The notes under the pieces: model-generated
Seen by the model: only the letters and a program-made list of their open reading frames with translations
What the model was told of the DNA's origin: nothing
Databases searched by the model: none
Assembly: GCA_947058615.1 (NCBI GenBank)
Contig: CAMSHF010000003.1
Span: 83,845 to 147,844 of the forward strand
DNA: 64,000 bases
DNA from: an uncultured Rickettsiella sp.
GTDB lineage: Bacteria > Pseudomonadota > Gammaproteobacteria > Diplorickettsiales > Diplorickettsiaceae
Direction: 5' to 3'
Translations under genes and position numbers: made by a program
In this document: one piece after another, positions 53,792 through 63,288 of the stretch
Position numbering within the stretch: the stretch's first letter is position 1
How the letters are laid out: each line of letters opens with the position of its first letter

Positions 53792-55828
53792 TCAAAAAAC
53801 CTCTATGGGATCAACATCAAGTGACCAGCGAACTCGACGACTACTTGCAAGCACACTAATCGGTTTAATAATCGCCTTGAGTACACCTTGTAAAATATTA
53901 CGCTTTTTTGCCTGTAGTAATAACTGGTATCGATAGTAACCGGCTCGCCGGGGTAATAATGAGCGAACGGGCCCTAACAAGTTGATTTCCCCTCCCACTA
54001 ATTCAGCCTGTTTTTTGACTTCATTTAAAAAATCAATGGGATAATCTAAGCTTAGCGCTTCAGCATGGATAAGTGCCAAATAACTGTAAGGGGGTAATAG
54101 CGAGGCCTTTCTCTCTTGTAATAATATTTCGCTAAAACTAAAATAGCCTTGTGTTAGCAAGTGATTTAATAAAGGATGTTCGGGATGGTAGGTCTGAATC
54201 AATACCTCTCCGAGCTTCTCTGCGCGTCCCGATCGACCGGCCACTTGCGTTAGTAATTGTCCTGTACGTTCCAGCGCGCGAAAATCTGCACTAAATAAAC
54301 CACTATCCGCTTCTAAAATCCCTACTAGAGTTACATTCGGAAAATGATGTCCTTTGGCTAACATCTGAGTTCCTATCAAAATCTGACTTTCACCCTCATG
54401 TATATTTTTTAATAATGTATCTAAGCTTCCTTTACGTTGCGTATTGTCTCGATCTATCCGAACAATCCCGATACCAGGAAAATATTTTTGCAAGGTTTGC
54501 TCCATGCGTTGTGTGCCCTGACCCAAAGCTAATAATGGCCGGCCTTGACATGCCGGACAACAGGGATCTAAAGGTCGTCGATAGCCACAATAATGACATT
54601 GCAGATGCTCAGGCTTTTTATGAAAAATCATTTTTTGTTCACAATGTTGGCAATCAGCTGTCCAGCCGCAATCATGACAAATAATAACTGGAGAAAAACC
54701 TCGTCGATTTAAAAACAAAAGCACTTGTCCTTGATTATGCAAATGTTTTTCCATCGTTTTTATTAATTCAGGAGAAAAGCCTTGATCCAGTTGTTGATGA
54801 CGTAAGTCAATAAAACGAAAGAGTGGTTGAATCGCTAATCCTGCTCGATCCGGCAAGTGAATTATTTGATATCTATTTTGGTTTGCATTAAAAATACTTT
54901 CTAAAGAGGCAGTTGCAGATCCCAAGACAACCGGTATATTTTCTAATCGCCCGCGTACGAGTGCTAAATCTCTCGCATGATAACGTAAGCCCGTTTGTTG
55001 TTTAAAAGAAATATCATGTTCTTCATCAATAATGATAACACCGGGACGTAACAAAGGCGTAAATAAAGCAGAACGTGTACCAATGATAATAGCCGCCTGA
55101 CCTGATTTAGAAAGTAACCAATTTTCTAAACGCTGCTTATCGGTTAATTTAGAATGGAATAAAACTAAAGGCGCTGAAAAACGATTTTTAAATCGTGCTA
55201 ACATTTGTGGTGTTAAACCTATTTCAGGAACTAATATTAAAGCTTGTTTACCTCGATCAAGTAGCGCTTGTATCACTTCCAAATAAACTTCTGTTTTCCC
55301 ACTTCCAGTCACACCATTTAATAAAAAAGCTTGGAACTTATCCAATGAATTAATAATAGATTCTATAGCCTGTTGCTGATAATTATTTAATTGAAGTCTT
55401 TTTGTTGGAGTAAAATTATTTACAGAGGATTTAAGTTTATTTTTATCAACTTCTTCATGCAATTTTATAACAATTTTTTTAAGCTTTTTAGTGTCTTTTT
55501 TGATACGGAAATCATTCGGTATGGCATTAGCAAACACTTCACCAATAGGACAATGGTAATAATGACTGGTCCATTCTAATAACTTTTGGATTGAATCGGG
55601 TAAAAGAGGTACTTCATCAAGAATAGCAATTGCTTGTTTAAGCTGAGATTTTGGCCAAACTGATGAATCACTGATTTCCATTAGAAAACCAATTTTTTTC
55701 TGTCTGCCAAAAGGAACAAGCACACGCAAACCTTTTTTAAGCTGGCTTAGCGGAAAATCATGGGGCGCTAAATACTCAAAATATTGATGTAAAGGAACTG
55801 AAATTGCAATTTTTAGTATATTCAACAT
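53792..55828 (-). CDS. priA: PriA, primosomal replication restart helicase
   Basis: 3'-to-5' helicase that reloads the replisome at stalled forks. The 678-aa protein (E. coli 732) has the N-terminal 3'-BD domain (ILKIAISVPLHQYFEYLAP), Walker A LNGVTGSGKTEVYLEV, DEEH box IIIDEEHDISFKQQTGLRYH, and GSATASLESI. The zinc-binding cysteines are CHDCGWTADCQHC and CHYCGYRRPLDPCCPAC, so all eight expected Cys are seen. IGTQMLAKGHHFPNVTLVGI and QVAGRSGRAEK complete the helicase motifs. Confidence 0.96.
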   Translation of the reverse strand: MLNILKIAISVPLHQYFEYLAPHDFPLSQLKKGLRVLVPFGRQKKIGFLMEISDSSVWPKSQLKQAIAILDEVPLLPDSIQKLLEWTSHYYHCPIGEVFANAIPNDFRIKKDTKKLKKIVIKLHEEVDKNKLKSSVNNFTPTKRLQLNNYQQQAIESIINSLDKFQAFLLNGVTGSGKTEVYLEVIQALLDRGKQALILVPEIGLTPQMLARFKNRFSAPLVLFHSKLTDKQRLENWLLSKSGQAAIIIGTRSALFTPLLRPGVIIIDEEHDISFKQQTGLRYHARDLALVRGRLENIPVVLGSATASLESIFNANQNRYQIIHLPDRAGLAIQPLFRFIDLRHQQLDQGFSPELIKTMEKHLHNQGQVLLFLNRRGFSPVIICHDCGWTADCQHCEQKMIFHKKPEHLQCHYCGYRRPLDPCCPACQGRPLLALGQGTQRMEQTLQKYFPGIGIVRIDRDNTQRKGSLDTLLKNIHEGESQILIGTQMLAKGHHFPNVTLVGILEADSGLFSADFRALERTGQLLTQVAGRSGRAEKLGEVLIQTYHPEHPLLNHLLTQGYFSFSEILLQERKASLLPPYSYLALIHAEALSLDYPIDFLNEVKKQAELVGGEINLLGPVRSLLPRRAGYYRYQLLLQAKKRNILQGVLKAIIKPISVLASSRRVRWSLDVDPIEVF

Positions 55829-55883
55829 TAAAGATGCCGAAAAAATAATACTTTAAAAATAAAAATTATTTAGTCTAATTTAA

Positions 55884-56864
55884 CTAAAGTGTCAAAAAGT
55901 ACTGTAAGTTTTCAGTAATTTCTTTTAAAATAATTGAATCAGTTTCATGCTTGCTATTCTCATTAGCTACCATTCTAATATGTAATTGCGAAGCGCCTAT
56001 AGTCCCTATTAATAAAGGATTAGTAGGTCCGTATAATACAATAGTAGGCACTCCAAAAGCCGCAGATAAATGACTTAATCCTGTATCTACGGTAACAACC
56101 GCCTTAGCGTTAACTAAAACCGCCGCCATTTCACTCAAACTTAAATACGGCAATACTTGCGCCAAAGGATTGTTGTTAGTTAATCGATTCGCATTTATTC
56201 TTTCATTTTCATTACCCCATGGAATATAAACGCTAAATCCCTGCTGGGTTATTTTTAACAATAACGAAGACCAGGCTTGATGAGACCAGCGTTTAGTTGA
56301 ACAACTGGTATTAGGGATAAATAACAGATAATTTTTTGGTAACTCTATTTTTGTTTGATTAAAATTCTTTTTATCAATACCATAATTAGGTGGAGTCACT
56401 GGTAAAGAATAGTTTAAAGCTTGAGAAAATAATAGACGCAAACGGTTAATAGCGTGCTGTTGCCATGATACAGAAAAAGTTTTCTGGTAAGCGAGATAAG
56501 CTATACTTTCACGGACTGAATCTCTGTTCATCCCCAAACGATAACCTCTACTCAAACCCGCCGTAATAGCACTTTTAATTGACCCTTGTGCATCTAAAAC
56601 AAAATCATATTCCTTGGCACGTAGTTGGGTATAAAATCGTTTTATTTCCCCATTTTGAATTTGCCAAATATTTTTCCGCCAGCGCCGTAATGCAATAGGA
56701 ATGATCCCTTGGACTTGGTTATGCCATTTAGGGATTTCTGTAAAAGCCTCTTCTACTACCCAGTCAAATTGTACATTCGGGACCGCACTGGCTGCATCTG
56801 TTACTGCAGGTAGCGTATGGATAATATCACCCATTGAGGACATTTTTATAATTAAAACGCGCAT
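55884..56864 (-). CDS. waaC: WaaC (RfaC), LPS heptosyltransferase I
   Basis: Adds the first L-glycero-D-manno-heptose to Kdo2-lipid A from ADP-heptose. GT9 family protein of 326 aa with MRVLIIKMSSMGDIIHTLPA, then FDWVVEEAFTEIPKWHNQV, DAQGSIKSAITAGLSRG, the donor-site FIPNTSCSTKRWSHQAW and VTVDTGLSHLSAAFGVPTIVLYGPTNP, whose D-T-G-L-S-H loop binds ADP-heptose. Lies 55 bases downstream of... the priA start side: priA follows it on the same strand. With lpxK and waaA it defines a heptose-containing core. Presence implies an ADP-heptose pathway elsewhere. Confidence 0.92.
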   Translation of the reverse strand: MRVLIIKMSSMGDIIHTLPAVTDAASAVPNVQFDWVVEEAFTEIPKWHNQVQGIIPIALRRWRKNIWQIQNGEIKRFYTQLRAKEYDFVLDAQGSIKSAITAGLSRGYRLGMNRDSVRESIAYLAYQKTFSVSWQQHAINRLRLLFSQALNYSLPVTPPNYGIDKKNFNQTKIELPKNYLLFIPNTSCSTKRWSHQAWSSLLLKITQQGFSVYIPWGNENERINANRLTNNNPLAQVLPYLSLSEMAAVLVNAKAVVTVDTGLSHLSAAFGVPTIVLYGPTNPLLIGTIGASQLHIRMVANENSKHETDSIILKEITENLQYFLTL

Positions 56865-57078
56865 AATCGTAGAAAATTAACCGAGATAAGTCAGTAAGGT
56901 TAATCCATCACTATACGCCATTACCTCAAAAAGTGAACTCTATCTTTTACTTCAAATAAGCTATTAAAAAATTCATTATCCCCATCCATTTCATTTTTCT
57001 AAGTATAAGAAAAAAATAGTTATCATAAGTAATATCATTTATTCTTTTAATCAACTTAATTATAATCTTTATTGTTTT

Positions 57079-58479
57079 TCAAAAACCATAACGTGCACAG
57101 ATTAATGGAGGTAAACAAAATAAGGAAATCCCACCTAACAAAATCAAATCAAACTTGAACAGATTATGTACCTCAACACCACTTGGGGGGAAAAATCCAA
57201 GGATAAATGTAATCAAACAGCCTACTAAACCTACCATACAAACTGTCCAAATCCCCCTTTTCCCACCTGGAATATGATAACTACCTTTTCTACTCGGTTC
57301 TTTATACCGCAATCGAAGTGCCGTTAAAAATAAGAAAATATAAAATAACACGGCCAATTGAGCCGTCATAACACTGAGTAACCAATAAGTCTCGCTTACA
57401 CTAGGAATTAGTATAAAGAGACTAGCAAGCAGGGAAACCAGCACCCCTTGAAATATCAATAAGCTTACCGGCGCCCCATGGGAATTAACCCTAAGCAACC
57501 AATCTAAACCTTTTATTTGACTTTCGAATGTCGCTATCAGTAAACCTCGAGTAGGACCTATTACCCAGGTTGAAATGCTGCATAAGCTACCTACAATGAT
57601 TAAAGAAATAATGATGGGTATAAAAAAAGGCAGATGATAGCTACTAAAAAAGGCAACATAGGCCTCTGTTAAACCAGACAATATACTGAGTTGGCTGGCA
57701 GGAACAATAAATGCGATGGCTAAAGAACCCAGCACTAAACTTATCAATATCAAGCTCGCTGACCAAAATAAAGCTCGGGGAAAATCTTTTTGAGGATGAC
57801 GTACATCACCCGCATGCACTGCTGACATTTCTAAGCCCATTAGCCCAAAAATAATCGTTGTAAAAAAAGCCAAATTATTAAAATTATTTAAGTTGGGAAA
57901 AAAAGAGTAGAAAGAAAAAGGTAAAACTAAGGCATGTGAATTTTTGATCCAAATAATAGCCAACACGATCATAAAGAGCATAGGAATTAAAGTTCCTATT
58001 AAAGCACCCACACTACTCAGCCAACTTGAAACACGTAAACCTAAGCAACTTAAGAGTGTAACCAACCACCAAATTATTAATATAACACTTAAAAGATAAA
58101 ATTTATGTTCTACCAAATTTGGATCAATTAAATAGGCAAACGCCGCCATAACAAAAGACAATATGGTTGGATACCAAACCACGTTGTATATCCATTGCAA
58201 CCAAATAGCAAACCAACCCCAGCGCATTCCAAATGCCGTACGTACCCATATATAGGCACCTCCTGTATTCGGCCAAGAGGTAGCTAGTTCAGCAGTCACT
58301 AAAGCGGTTGGAATAAAAAATACTAATGCAGCAAGCAAATAGAAGAAGACTAGCGCATAACCAAATTGTGCAGCAATAGGCAATGAACGCAAACTATCTA
58401 CGGCAATAACGTTCATCATTGCCAAACTAAACACACCTAAGGGCTTTTTAATGATTTTATTTTTAGTTGGCCCTGTCAT
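57079..58479 (-). CDS. APC-superfamily amino-acid permease, glutamate/GABA antiporter-like
   Basis: A 466-aa integral inner-membrane protein with about 12 hydrophobic helices. It begins KKPLGVFSLAMMNVIAVDSL and has the first-helix pattern and LATSWPNTGGAYIWVRTAFG loop of the APC family (P-x-x-G-G-x-Y substrate-site region), plus FTTIIFGLMGLEMSAVHAGD. This resembles the GadC/YjeM-like antiporter branch that is abundant in Legionella and Coxiella. Substrate not resolvable from sequence. The start overlaps the lspA stop by four bases, so it is translated in tandem with lspA; 214 bases without a gene follow before waaC. Confidence 0.82.
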   Translation of the reverse strand: MTGPTKNKIIKKPLGVFSLAMMNVIAVDSLRSLPIAAQFGYALVFFYLLAALVFFIPTALVTAELATSWPNTGGAYIWVRTAFGMRWGWFAIWLQWIYNVVWYPTILSFVMAAFAYLIDPNLVEHKFYLLSVILIIWWLVTLLSCLGLRVSSWLSSVGALIGTLIPMLFMIVLAIIWIKNSHALVLPFSFYSFFPNLNNFNNLAFFTTIIFGLMGLEMSAVHAGDVRHPQKDFPRALFWSASLILISLVLGSLAIAFIVPASQLSILSGLTEAYVAFFSSYHLPFFIPIIISLIIVGSLCSISTWVIGPTRGLLIATFESQIKGLDWLLRVNSHGAPVSLLIFQGVLVSLLASLFILIPSVSETYWLLSVMTAQLAVLFYIFLFLTALRLRYKEPSRKGSYHIPGGKRGIWTVCMVGLVGCLITFILGFFPPSGVEVHNLFKFDLILLGGISLFCLPPLICARYGF

Positions 58480-58955
58480 TGTTTTTTTCCAGATTTATAG
58501 CTAACGATAACCCAGATAAAAGCACCAATAGAAATTGCTGTGTCCGCTAAATTGAACGTGGCAAAGTGCCAATAACCAATACAAAAATCAATAAAATCGA
58601 TGACATAACCTAAATTGAAACGATCATATAAATTACCTATCGCCCCACCTAATATCAACGCAATCGCACAAGCGACCCCATTGTTTAGACCTCCACGATA
58701 AAGCAATCGAATTAAGTAAACACTAACCGCCGCACTAATGGCCGAGAAAAACCATCGTTGCCAACCATCCCCATGACCTAAAAAACTAAACGCAGCACCA
58801 TAATTGTGTGTTAAGATAAAATTTAAGCAAGGAAACACCGAAATGATATTGCCTTGAGCTAACCAATGTGTCATCCAAAATTTGCTTAAATAATCCAGTA
58901 TGATAATTAATGCACTCAGCCAAACCCACATCAATTGCGTCTTTCTTTCTTGCAT
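58476..58955 (-). CDS. lspA: LspA, lipoprotein signal peptidase (SPase II)
   Basis: Cleaves signal peptides of diacylglyceryl-modified prolipoproteins. The 159-aa protein has four hydrophobic segments. Aspartate motifs are present: GGAIGNLYDRFNLGYVIDFI, and YWHFATFNLADTAISIGA with the second catalytic Asp, plus NYGAAFSFL. It lies 84 bases downstream of ileS, the standard ileS-lspA order. Four-base overlap with the permease. Confidence 0.95.
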   Translation of the reverse strand: MQERKTQLMWVWLSALIIILDYLSKFWMTHWLAQGNIISVFPCLNFILTHNYGAAFSFLGHGDGWQRWFFSAISAAVSVYLIRLLYRGGLNNGVACAIALILGGAIGNLYDRFNLGYVIDFIDFCIGYWHFATFNLADTAISIGAFIWVIVSYKSGKKQ

Positions 58956-59039
58956 AATTCAATAGTCTCTCCTATTTTGAGTTGTTATCTGTTACCAAAG
59001 AACATGCCCAGTAAAGATAGATTGGAAAATTTTAAACGG

Positions 59040-61883
59040 TTAAGCATAGATCCGCTGTTCACCTTTTCCATCGGGAAGATTCTCAACACAACGGAGACAA
59101 ATCTCGGGGTTTTTTGAGTCTTTTCCTACGTCAGCGCGACGATGCCAACAACGCGCACATTTAGTTTTTTTACCCACAGTAGAAATAACATTTATTGCTA
59201 TTTCTTCAGCATCAATTTTAAACAATAAAAGTTGCTTAGGGGGCTTAGAAGTCAATAATTTAGCCTCGGAGGTTATCAAAACAAATCTAAGTTCATTCTT
59301 CAATGCATTAAGTATTTCATAGAGTCGTGAGTCTTCTTTGACATAAAGTTCGACTTCAGCTTCTAGTGAAGAACCTAACTCTCCATTGATACGTGCTTTT
59401 TCAATCACTTTATTTACTTCATTACGAATTTGAATAAGTTCATTCCAGTAAGTTTGCCGATCATACTTTTGATAGCTTGACTGTAAAGGATCTTCAGCAA
59501 ACGAAAAAGACAAAGAGTACCATTCATTCAAAAAAACACTTTCTTCACGTTCACCTGGAAGGTATTGCCAAATTTCTTCCGCCGTAAAGCTTAAGATAGG
59601 CGCTAACCAACGTACCATCGCTTCTGCAATATAAAAAAGTACAGTTTGCGCAGAACGTCGCGCGATGCTATTTTTTTGTAAAGTATATTGACGATCTTTG
59701 ATTATATCTAAATAAAACCCACCTAAATCACTAATACAAAACTGTTGCAACTTCTGACAAATGGTATGAAATTGAAAACTCTCATAAGCATCAATAATTT
59801 CATGTTGCAACAATTTTGCTCGTTCTAAAATCCAAATATCTAAAGACAACATATCGCTGGTAGACACCGCATTCGAACCATCAAAATCGTGTAAATTAGC
59901 CAATAAAAAACGAATCGTATTACGAATGCGCCGATAAGCTTCTGCAGTACGTTTTAAAATTTCATTAGAAACGGCAATTTCTTTACGATAATCCGTTGAA
60001 GAAATCCATAAGCGTAAAATATCAGCTCCTAAGCTTTGTATAACTTTTTCTGGGGCAACAACATTCCCCAAGGATTTAGACATTTTGTGACCTTTTTCAT
60101 CCACAGTAAATCCATGTGTCAATACCGATTTGAAAGGAGCTTGATCATTCATTGCTACAGAGGTTAACAAAGAAGATTGGAACCAACCACGATGTTGATC
60201 CGATCCTTCTAAATAAAGATCCGCAGGCCAAGCTAAAGCAGCGTTTTTCATTAAAACTGCATAATGACTTACACCTGAATCAAACCATACATCTAAACAA
60301 TCCGTTAATTTTTCATAGTCTTTTGCTTCATCTCCTAGTATTTCTTCTGGATCCAAATCATACCAAGCATCGATGCCTTTCTTCGCTACATGATTTGCAA
60401 TTTTTTCTAACAAAACAAGGCTGTTAGGGTGTAAATCACGGGATGAATGGTGTACAAATAAAGGTATCGGCACACCCCAGCTTCGTTGTCTAGAAATACA
60501 CCAATCCGGACGATTGCTAATCATTGTGTCTATCCGAGCTTCCCCCCATTGTGGAATCCATGTGACTTGCTTGATAGCGGCTAAGCTGTTCTCCTTTAAT
60601 GCCTGCTGTTCCATACTAATAAACCATTGCGGTGTTGCTCGGAATATTAAAGGTGTTTTATGGCGCCAACAATGCGGATAACTATGTTTAATATTTTCCC
60701 CTTTTAATAAGTTCTTTGTTTCTCTTAATTTATCGATTACTAAAGGATTAGTTTTAAAAACATGCTCACCTTCAAAAAATACGGTACCTGGCAAAAAACA
60801 TCCTTTGTCATTGACTGGATTAATTAATGGTAATCCGTAATGTTGGGCAACGACATAGTCTTCAATACCATGCGCCGGTGCGGTATGAACTGCACCTGTG
60901 CCTGCATCTATGGTGACATACGCTCCAAGGATGACAGGAACTTGCCGAGAATAGAAAGGGTGTTGTAATAAAACTCCCTCAAAAACCTTGCCTAAAGCAC
61001 TCCCTAAGGGTTTGTAATTTTTTATTTGATAACGTTGCATACACACTATCAATAAAGGCTCAGCGATTAATAAACGTTCCGTGTCTGTTTGAATCAAAAC
61101 ATATTCAATTGCTGGATTTAACGCAACCGCTTCATTCGCAGGTAAAGTCCAAGGCGTTGTAGTCCATATCGGTATTACCAAAGGCCCATGCCCAACTTCT
61201 GTGAGAATTCGACTTAAAAAATCACCCTCATCAATTACCTTAAACCGGACATCAATTGCCTGTGATGTTTTGTCTGCATATTCAACTTCTGCCTCAGCTA
61301 GCGCTGAACCACAATTCACACACCAATGTACAGGTTTAAATCCCTGTTGCAGATGACCCCCGCTAATAATTCGGCCTAAGGCGCGAATAATATTAGCTTC
61401 AAATTGAAAATCCATCGTCAAATAGGGATGTTCCCAGTCACCGATCACTCCTAAACGCTTAAATTCTTCGCGCTGAATTGAAATTTGTTGATTGGCATAT
61501 TCACGACAAGCCTGTCGAAAAGTTTTTGCTGTTAACTTACTACCGACTTGGCCAATTTTTTTTTCAACATTTAATTCGATGGGTAAACCATGACAATCCC
61601 ACCCTGGAACAAAAGGCGCATCAAAGCCACTCATCGTCTTAGCTTTTACAACTATATCCTTCAAAGTTTTATTAACCGCATGACCTATATGAATATGGCC
61701 ATTGGCATAAGGAGGGCCATCATGAAGAACATACTTAGGCTTGCCGTGATTTTTTTTGCGTAATTTATTATAAAGTGATAAAGAATCCCATCGGTTTAAA
61801 ATAAGAGGCTCTGCCTGCGGTAAATTAGCCTTCATAGGAAATGGAGTCTGAGGAAGGTTTAATGTATTTTTATAGTCAGTCAT
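59040..61883 (-). CDS. ileS: IleS, isoleucyl-tRNA synthetase
   Basis: Charges tRNA-Ile, class I synthetase. The 947-aa protein (E. coli 938) has the HIGH signature in PPYANGHIHIGHAVNKTLKD, editing domain with TPWTLPANEAVALNP and GTGAVHTAPAHG, the KMSKS loop GHKMSKSLGNVV, and a C-terminal zinc-binding module CARCWHRRADVG and ICLRCVENL. Type 1 (bacterial) IleS. No T-box-like leader was seen upstream, as expected for a gammaproteobacterium. pilE-like gene lies upstream after 162 bases with nothing recognised. Confidence 0.97.
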   Translation of the reverse strand: MTDYKNTLNLPQTPFPMKANLPQAEPLILNRWDSLSLYNKLRKKNHGKPKYVLHDGPPYANGHIHIGHAVNKTLKDIVVKAKTMSGFDAPFVPGWDCHGLPIELNVEKKIGQVGSKLTAKTFRQACREYANQQISIQREEFKRLGVIGDWEHPYLTMDFQFEANIIRALGRIISGGHLQQGFKPVHWCVNCGSALAEAEVEYADKTSQAIDVRFKVIDEGDFLSRILTEVGHGPLVIPIWTTTPWTLPANEAVALNPAIEYVLIQTDTERLLIAEPLLIVCMQRYQIKNYKPLGSALGKVFEGVLLQHPFYSRQVPVILGAYVTIDAGTGAVHTAPAHGIEDYVVAQHYGLPLINPVNDKGCFLPGTVFFEGEHVFKTNPLVIDKLRETKNLLKGENIKHSYPHCWRHKTPLIFRATPQWFISMEQQALKENSLAAIKQVTWIPQWGEARIDTMISNRPDWCISRQRSWGVPIPLFVHHSSRDLHPNSLVLLEKIANHVAKKGIDAWYDLDPEEILGDEAKDYEKLTDCLDVWFDSGVSHYAVLMKNAALAWPADLYLEGSDQHRGWFQSSLLTSVAMNDQAPFKSVLTHGFTVDEKGHKMSKSLGNVVAPEKVIQSLGADILRLWISSTDYRKEIAVSNEILKRTAEAYRRIRNTIRFLLANLHDFDGSNAVSTSDMLSLDIWILERAKLLQHEIIDAYESFQFHTICQKLQQFCISDLGGFYLDIIKDRQYTLQKNSIARRSAQTVLFYIAEAMVRWLAPILSFTAEEIWQYLPGEREESVFLNEWYSLSFSFAEDPLQSSYQKYDRQTYWNELIQIRNEVNKVIEKARINGELGSSLEAEVELYVKEDSRLYEILNALKNELRFVLITSEAKLLTSKPPKQLLLFKIDAEEIAINVISTVGKKTKCARCWHRRADVGKDSKNPEICLRCVENLPDGKGEQRIYA

Positions 61884-62045
61884 GTTATCTATACTTTATG
61901 GGCCGCGACGTTAATTGGAAATTTGGCCTTAGAATAACACGCTTGAGACACCTAAAGTATAGTCAGTCTAAAAGGGAGCCTAAATTTAATAGGCTATTAA
62001 TTGATTTTCGCCAATCAGTCTTCTAAGGCAACTCTCAAATTATAA

Positions 62046-62498
62046 TTACTCTGCCTTACATAAACCCGACTGCAAGCAAGTTCCACTGACATCCCAGCGT
62101 AACTGACCATCTGTTTGATAAATAGGCGTTAGAATGTAGGTGAAATGGTCAACTTTATTGATACGAATCCTTTGGGAGGTCGCAATAATCTGGGCATTTT
62201 TTCCCACTTCAACCATCGCTACATACCCTTTATTCTGATTCTCTGCTTTAAAATTATCTGGAATTCCATTTTGACCCGGCGTACCACAAGCAATTAAATT
62301 ATCGTGCTCATGCATACAGGTAATCACCGCCAATTTAAAAGGTGCAGTGGCCTGGATTAACTCAGCAAATTTAGCACGGTTACTATAATTCTGGTAGCTC
62401 GGTATAGCGATTGCGGCCAAAATACCAATAATCGCAATAACGATCATGAGTTCAAGTAACGTAAGTCCCTTTTGTTTTCCTTTTATGAATGCCCTCAT
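62046..62498 (-). CDS. pilE: Type IV pilin (PilA/PilE-like)
   Basis: Major-pilin-type protein of 150 aa. Short basic leader MRAFIKGKQKG is cleaved by prepilin peptidase after Gly11, leaving LTLLELMIVIAIIGILAAIA with Glu5, the classical N-methylation segment; the first mature residue is Leu rather than Phe. The C-terminal half has a cysteine pair closing a D-loop (SGTCLQSGLCKAE at the end), and another pair at TCMHEHDNLIACG. Pilins power adhesion, twitching and DNA uptake. No other pil gene is nearby, so it is an isolated pilin, and its upstream region holds a strong dyad. Confidence 0.9.
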   Translation of the reverse strand: MRAFIKGKQKGLTLLELMIVIAIIGILAAIAIPSYQNYSNRAKFAELIQATAPFKLAVITCMHEHDNLIACGTPGQNGIPDNFKAENQNKGYVAMVEVGKNAQIIATSQRIRINKVDHFTYILTPIYQTDGQLRWDVSGTCLQSGLCKAE

Positions 62499-62523
62499 AA
62501 ATTATCGCCCTATATAAAATTGA

Positions 62524-62563
62524 TATACTAGTTTAACAAGCCAATTCAGTTTAAACTAGTATA
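62524..62563 (-). promoter_or_regulatory. Perfect 13-bp inverted repeat upstream of the pilin gene
   Basis: TATACTAGTTTAA (62524-62536) and its exact reverse complement (62551-62563) flank a 14-base spacer. The dyad ends 26 bases before the pilin ATG. It could be an operator for a dimeric regulator or an mRNA hairpin; the arms include CTAG and are AT-rich. No T run makes it a clear terminator for a gene on either side. Confidence 0.5.
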
Positions 62564-62588
62564 CCGTCATTAAACTTCAATTTTTTCA

Positions 62589-62937
62589 CTAATAACTCAG
62601 CTTTCTGTTAGAAGTCTTTTGCCTCTCGTTATTTTTACCCTTCTCTCTTAAAGACATGCTCACTTCATCAGCACTACAAGATGCTCTAACAGAATAAACT
62701 TTCTCGACCTTTTCCGTGAGTTTTTGTCCTTACTAAAGGTAAGCCTTTGTTGGACTCCAGAAAGCTTAGAAGTAGAGGTTTCAACATAATCTTTAAAAAA
62801 CTTAAAGATGTTTTTCTATCTAATTCTAAAAGTTTTTCTTTAGTCAGCTTGTTTTCTAATTTTAACCGCAAAAGTTCACGTTCATGAGTATGCTTATGTT
62901 TTAGTTGACTTAATATTTGTATTAGCTCATCTTTAAT
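62589..62937 (-). pseudogene. Degenerate coding remnant in two overlapping frames
   Basis: No family recognised. One reverse frame, open from 62937 to 62686, gives a strongly helical charged peptide (IKDELIQILSQLKHKHTHER, later KLENKLTKEKLLELDRKTSL) but has no ATG; the first usable start is a TTG at 62871. A second frame, 62729 to 62589, reads GQKLTEKVEKVYSVRASCSA followed by a basic Ser/Asn-rich tail. The two look like pieces of one gene broken by an indel near 62700, but this is a reading of amino-acid texture only. Confidence 0.3.
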
Positions 62938-62974
62938 TTACTCGGCATTTACACAAAATGATTTACAGGCTCAT

Positions 62975-63064
62975 ATGGTCTTATGCTATACGCATTTAAA
63001 TAGTACACATCTCAAAGAAGCAGCCGAACGTATAGTTGGTACAAAATTGGTACATCTGGCATGA
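62975..63064 (+). pseudogene. C-terminal remnant of a phage-type tyrosine recombinase (integrase)
   Basis: Thirty codons ending in TGA read MVLCYTHLNSTHLKEAAERI and then VGTKLVHLA. This matches the last segment of tyrosine integrases, where M-V-x-R-Y-x-H-L contains the catalytic Tyr and a helix with x-x-x-A-A-x-R-I plus T-K-L-V-H ends the protein. The upstream part of the gene is absent: the frame continues open to about 62920 but without integrase features. It lies 68 bases before tRNA-Thr, so it is a scar of an integrated element. Confidence 0.6.
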
Positions 63065-63131
63065 ATAGTTTAAAGACGAAATTGCCAATACTGTGTAAAT
63101 TGACTACAATTCGGCTCTTTCAATTGTAATT

Positions 63132-63207
<76 letters not shown>

Positions 63208-63254
63208 ATTAAATCAAACACTTACACTATTTTCAATTGGCTCTTTAAAATCCC

Positions 63255-63274
63255 TTGCGCGACTTTTGCGCGAC
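63255..63274 (+). repeat. Direct repeat of TTGCGCGAC with 11-base period downstream of tRNA-Thr
   Basis: TTGCGCGAC occurs at 63255-63263 and 63266-63274. The GC-rich motif stands out against AT-rich surroundings and begins 48 bases after the tRNA 3' end, where integrase arm or accessory sites are often found. Function is inferred from position. A second near-repeat, CAATTCGGCTCTTT (63107-63120) and CAATTGGCTCTTT (63234-63246), brackets the tRNA. Confidence 0.4.
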
Positions 63275-63288
63275 CCACTTCGCATTGA

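Noticed and set aside
61884..62045. T-box or other leader regulating ileS
   Set aside because: T-boxes are not expected in gammaproteobacteria, and no specifier-loop-like structure or conserved T-box sequence is seen.
63100..63128. TTGACT-N17 promoter for tRNA-Thr
   Set aside because: The implied transcription start would fall inside the tRNA, so it cannot drive the mature gene.
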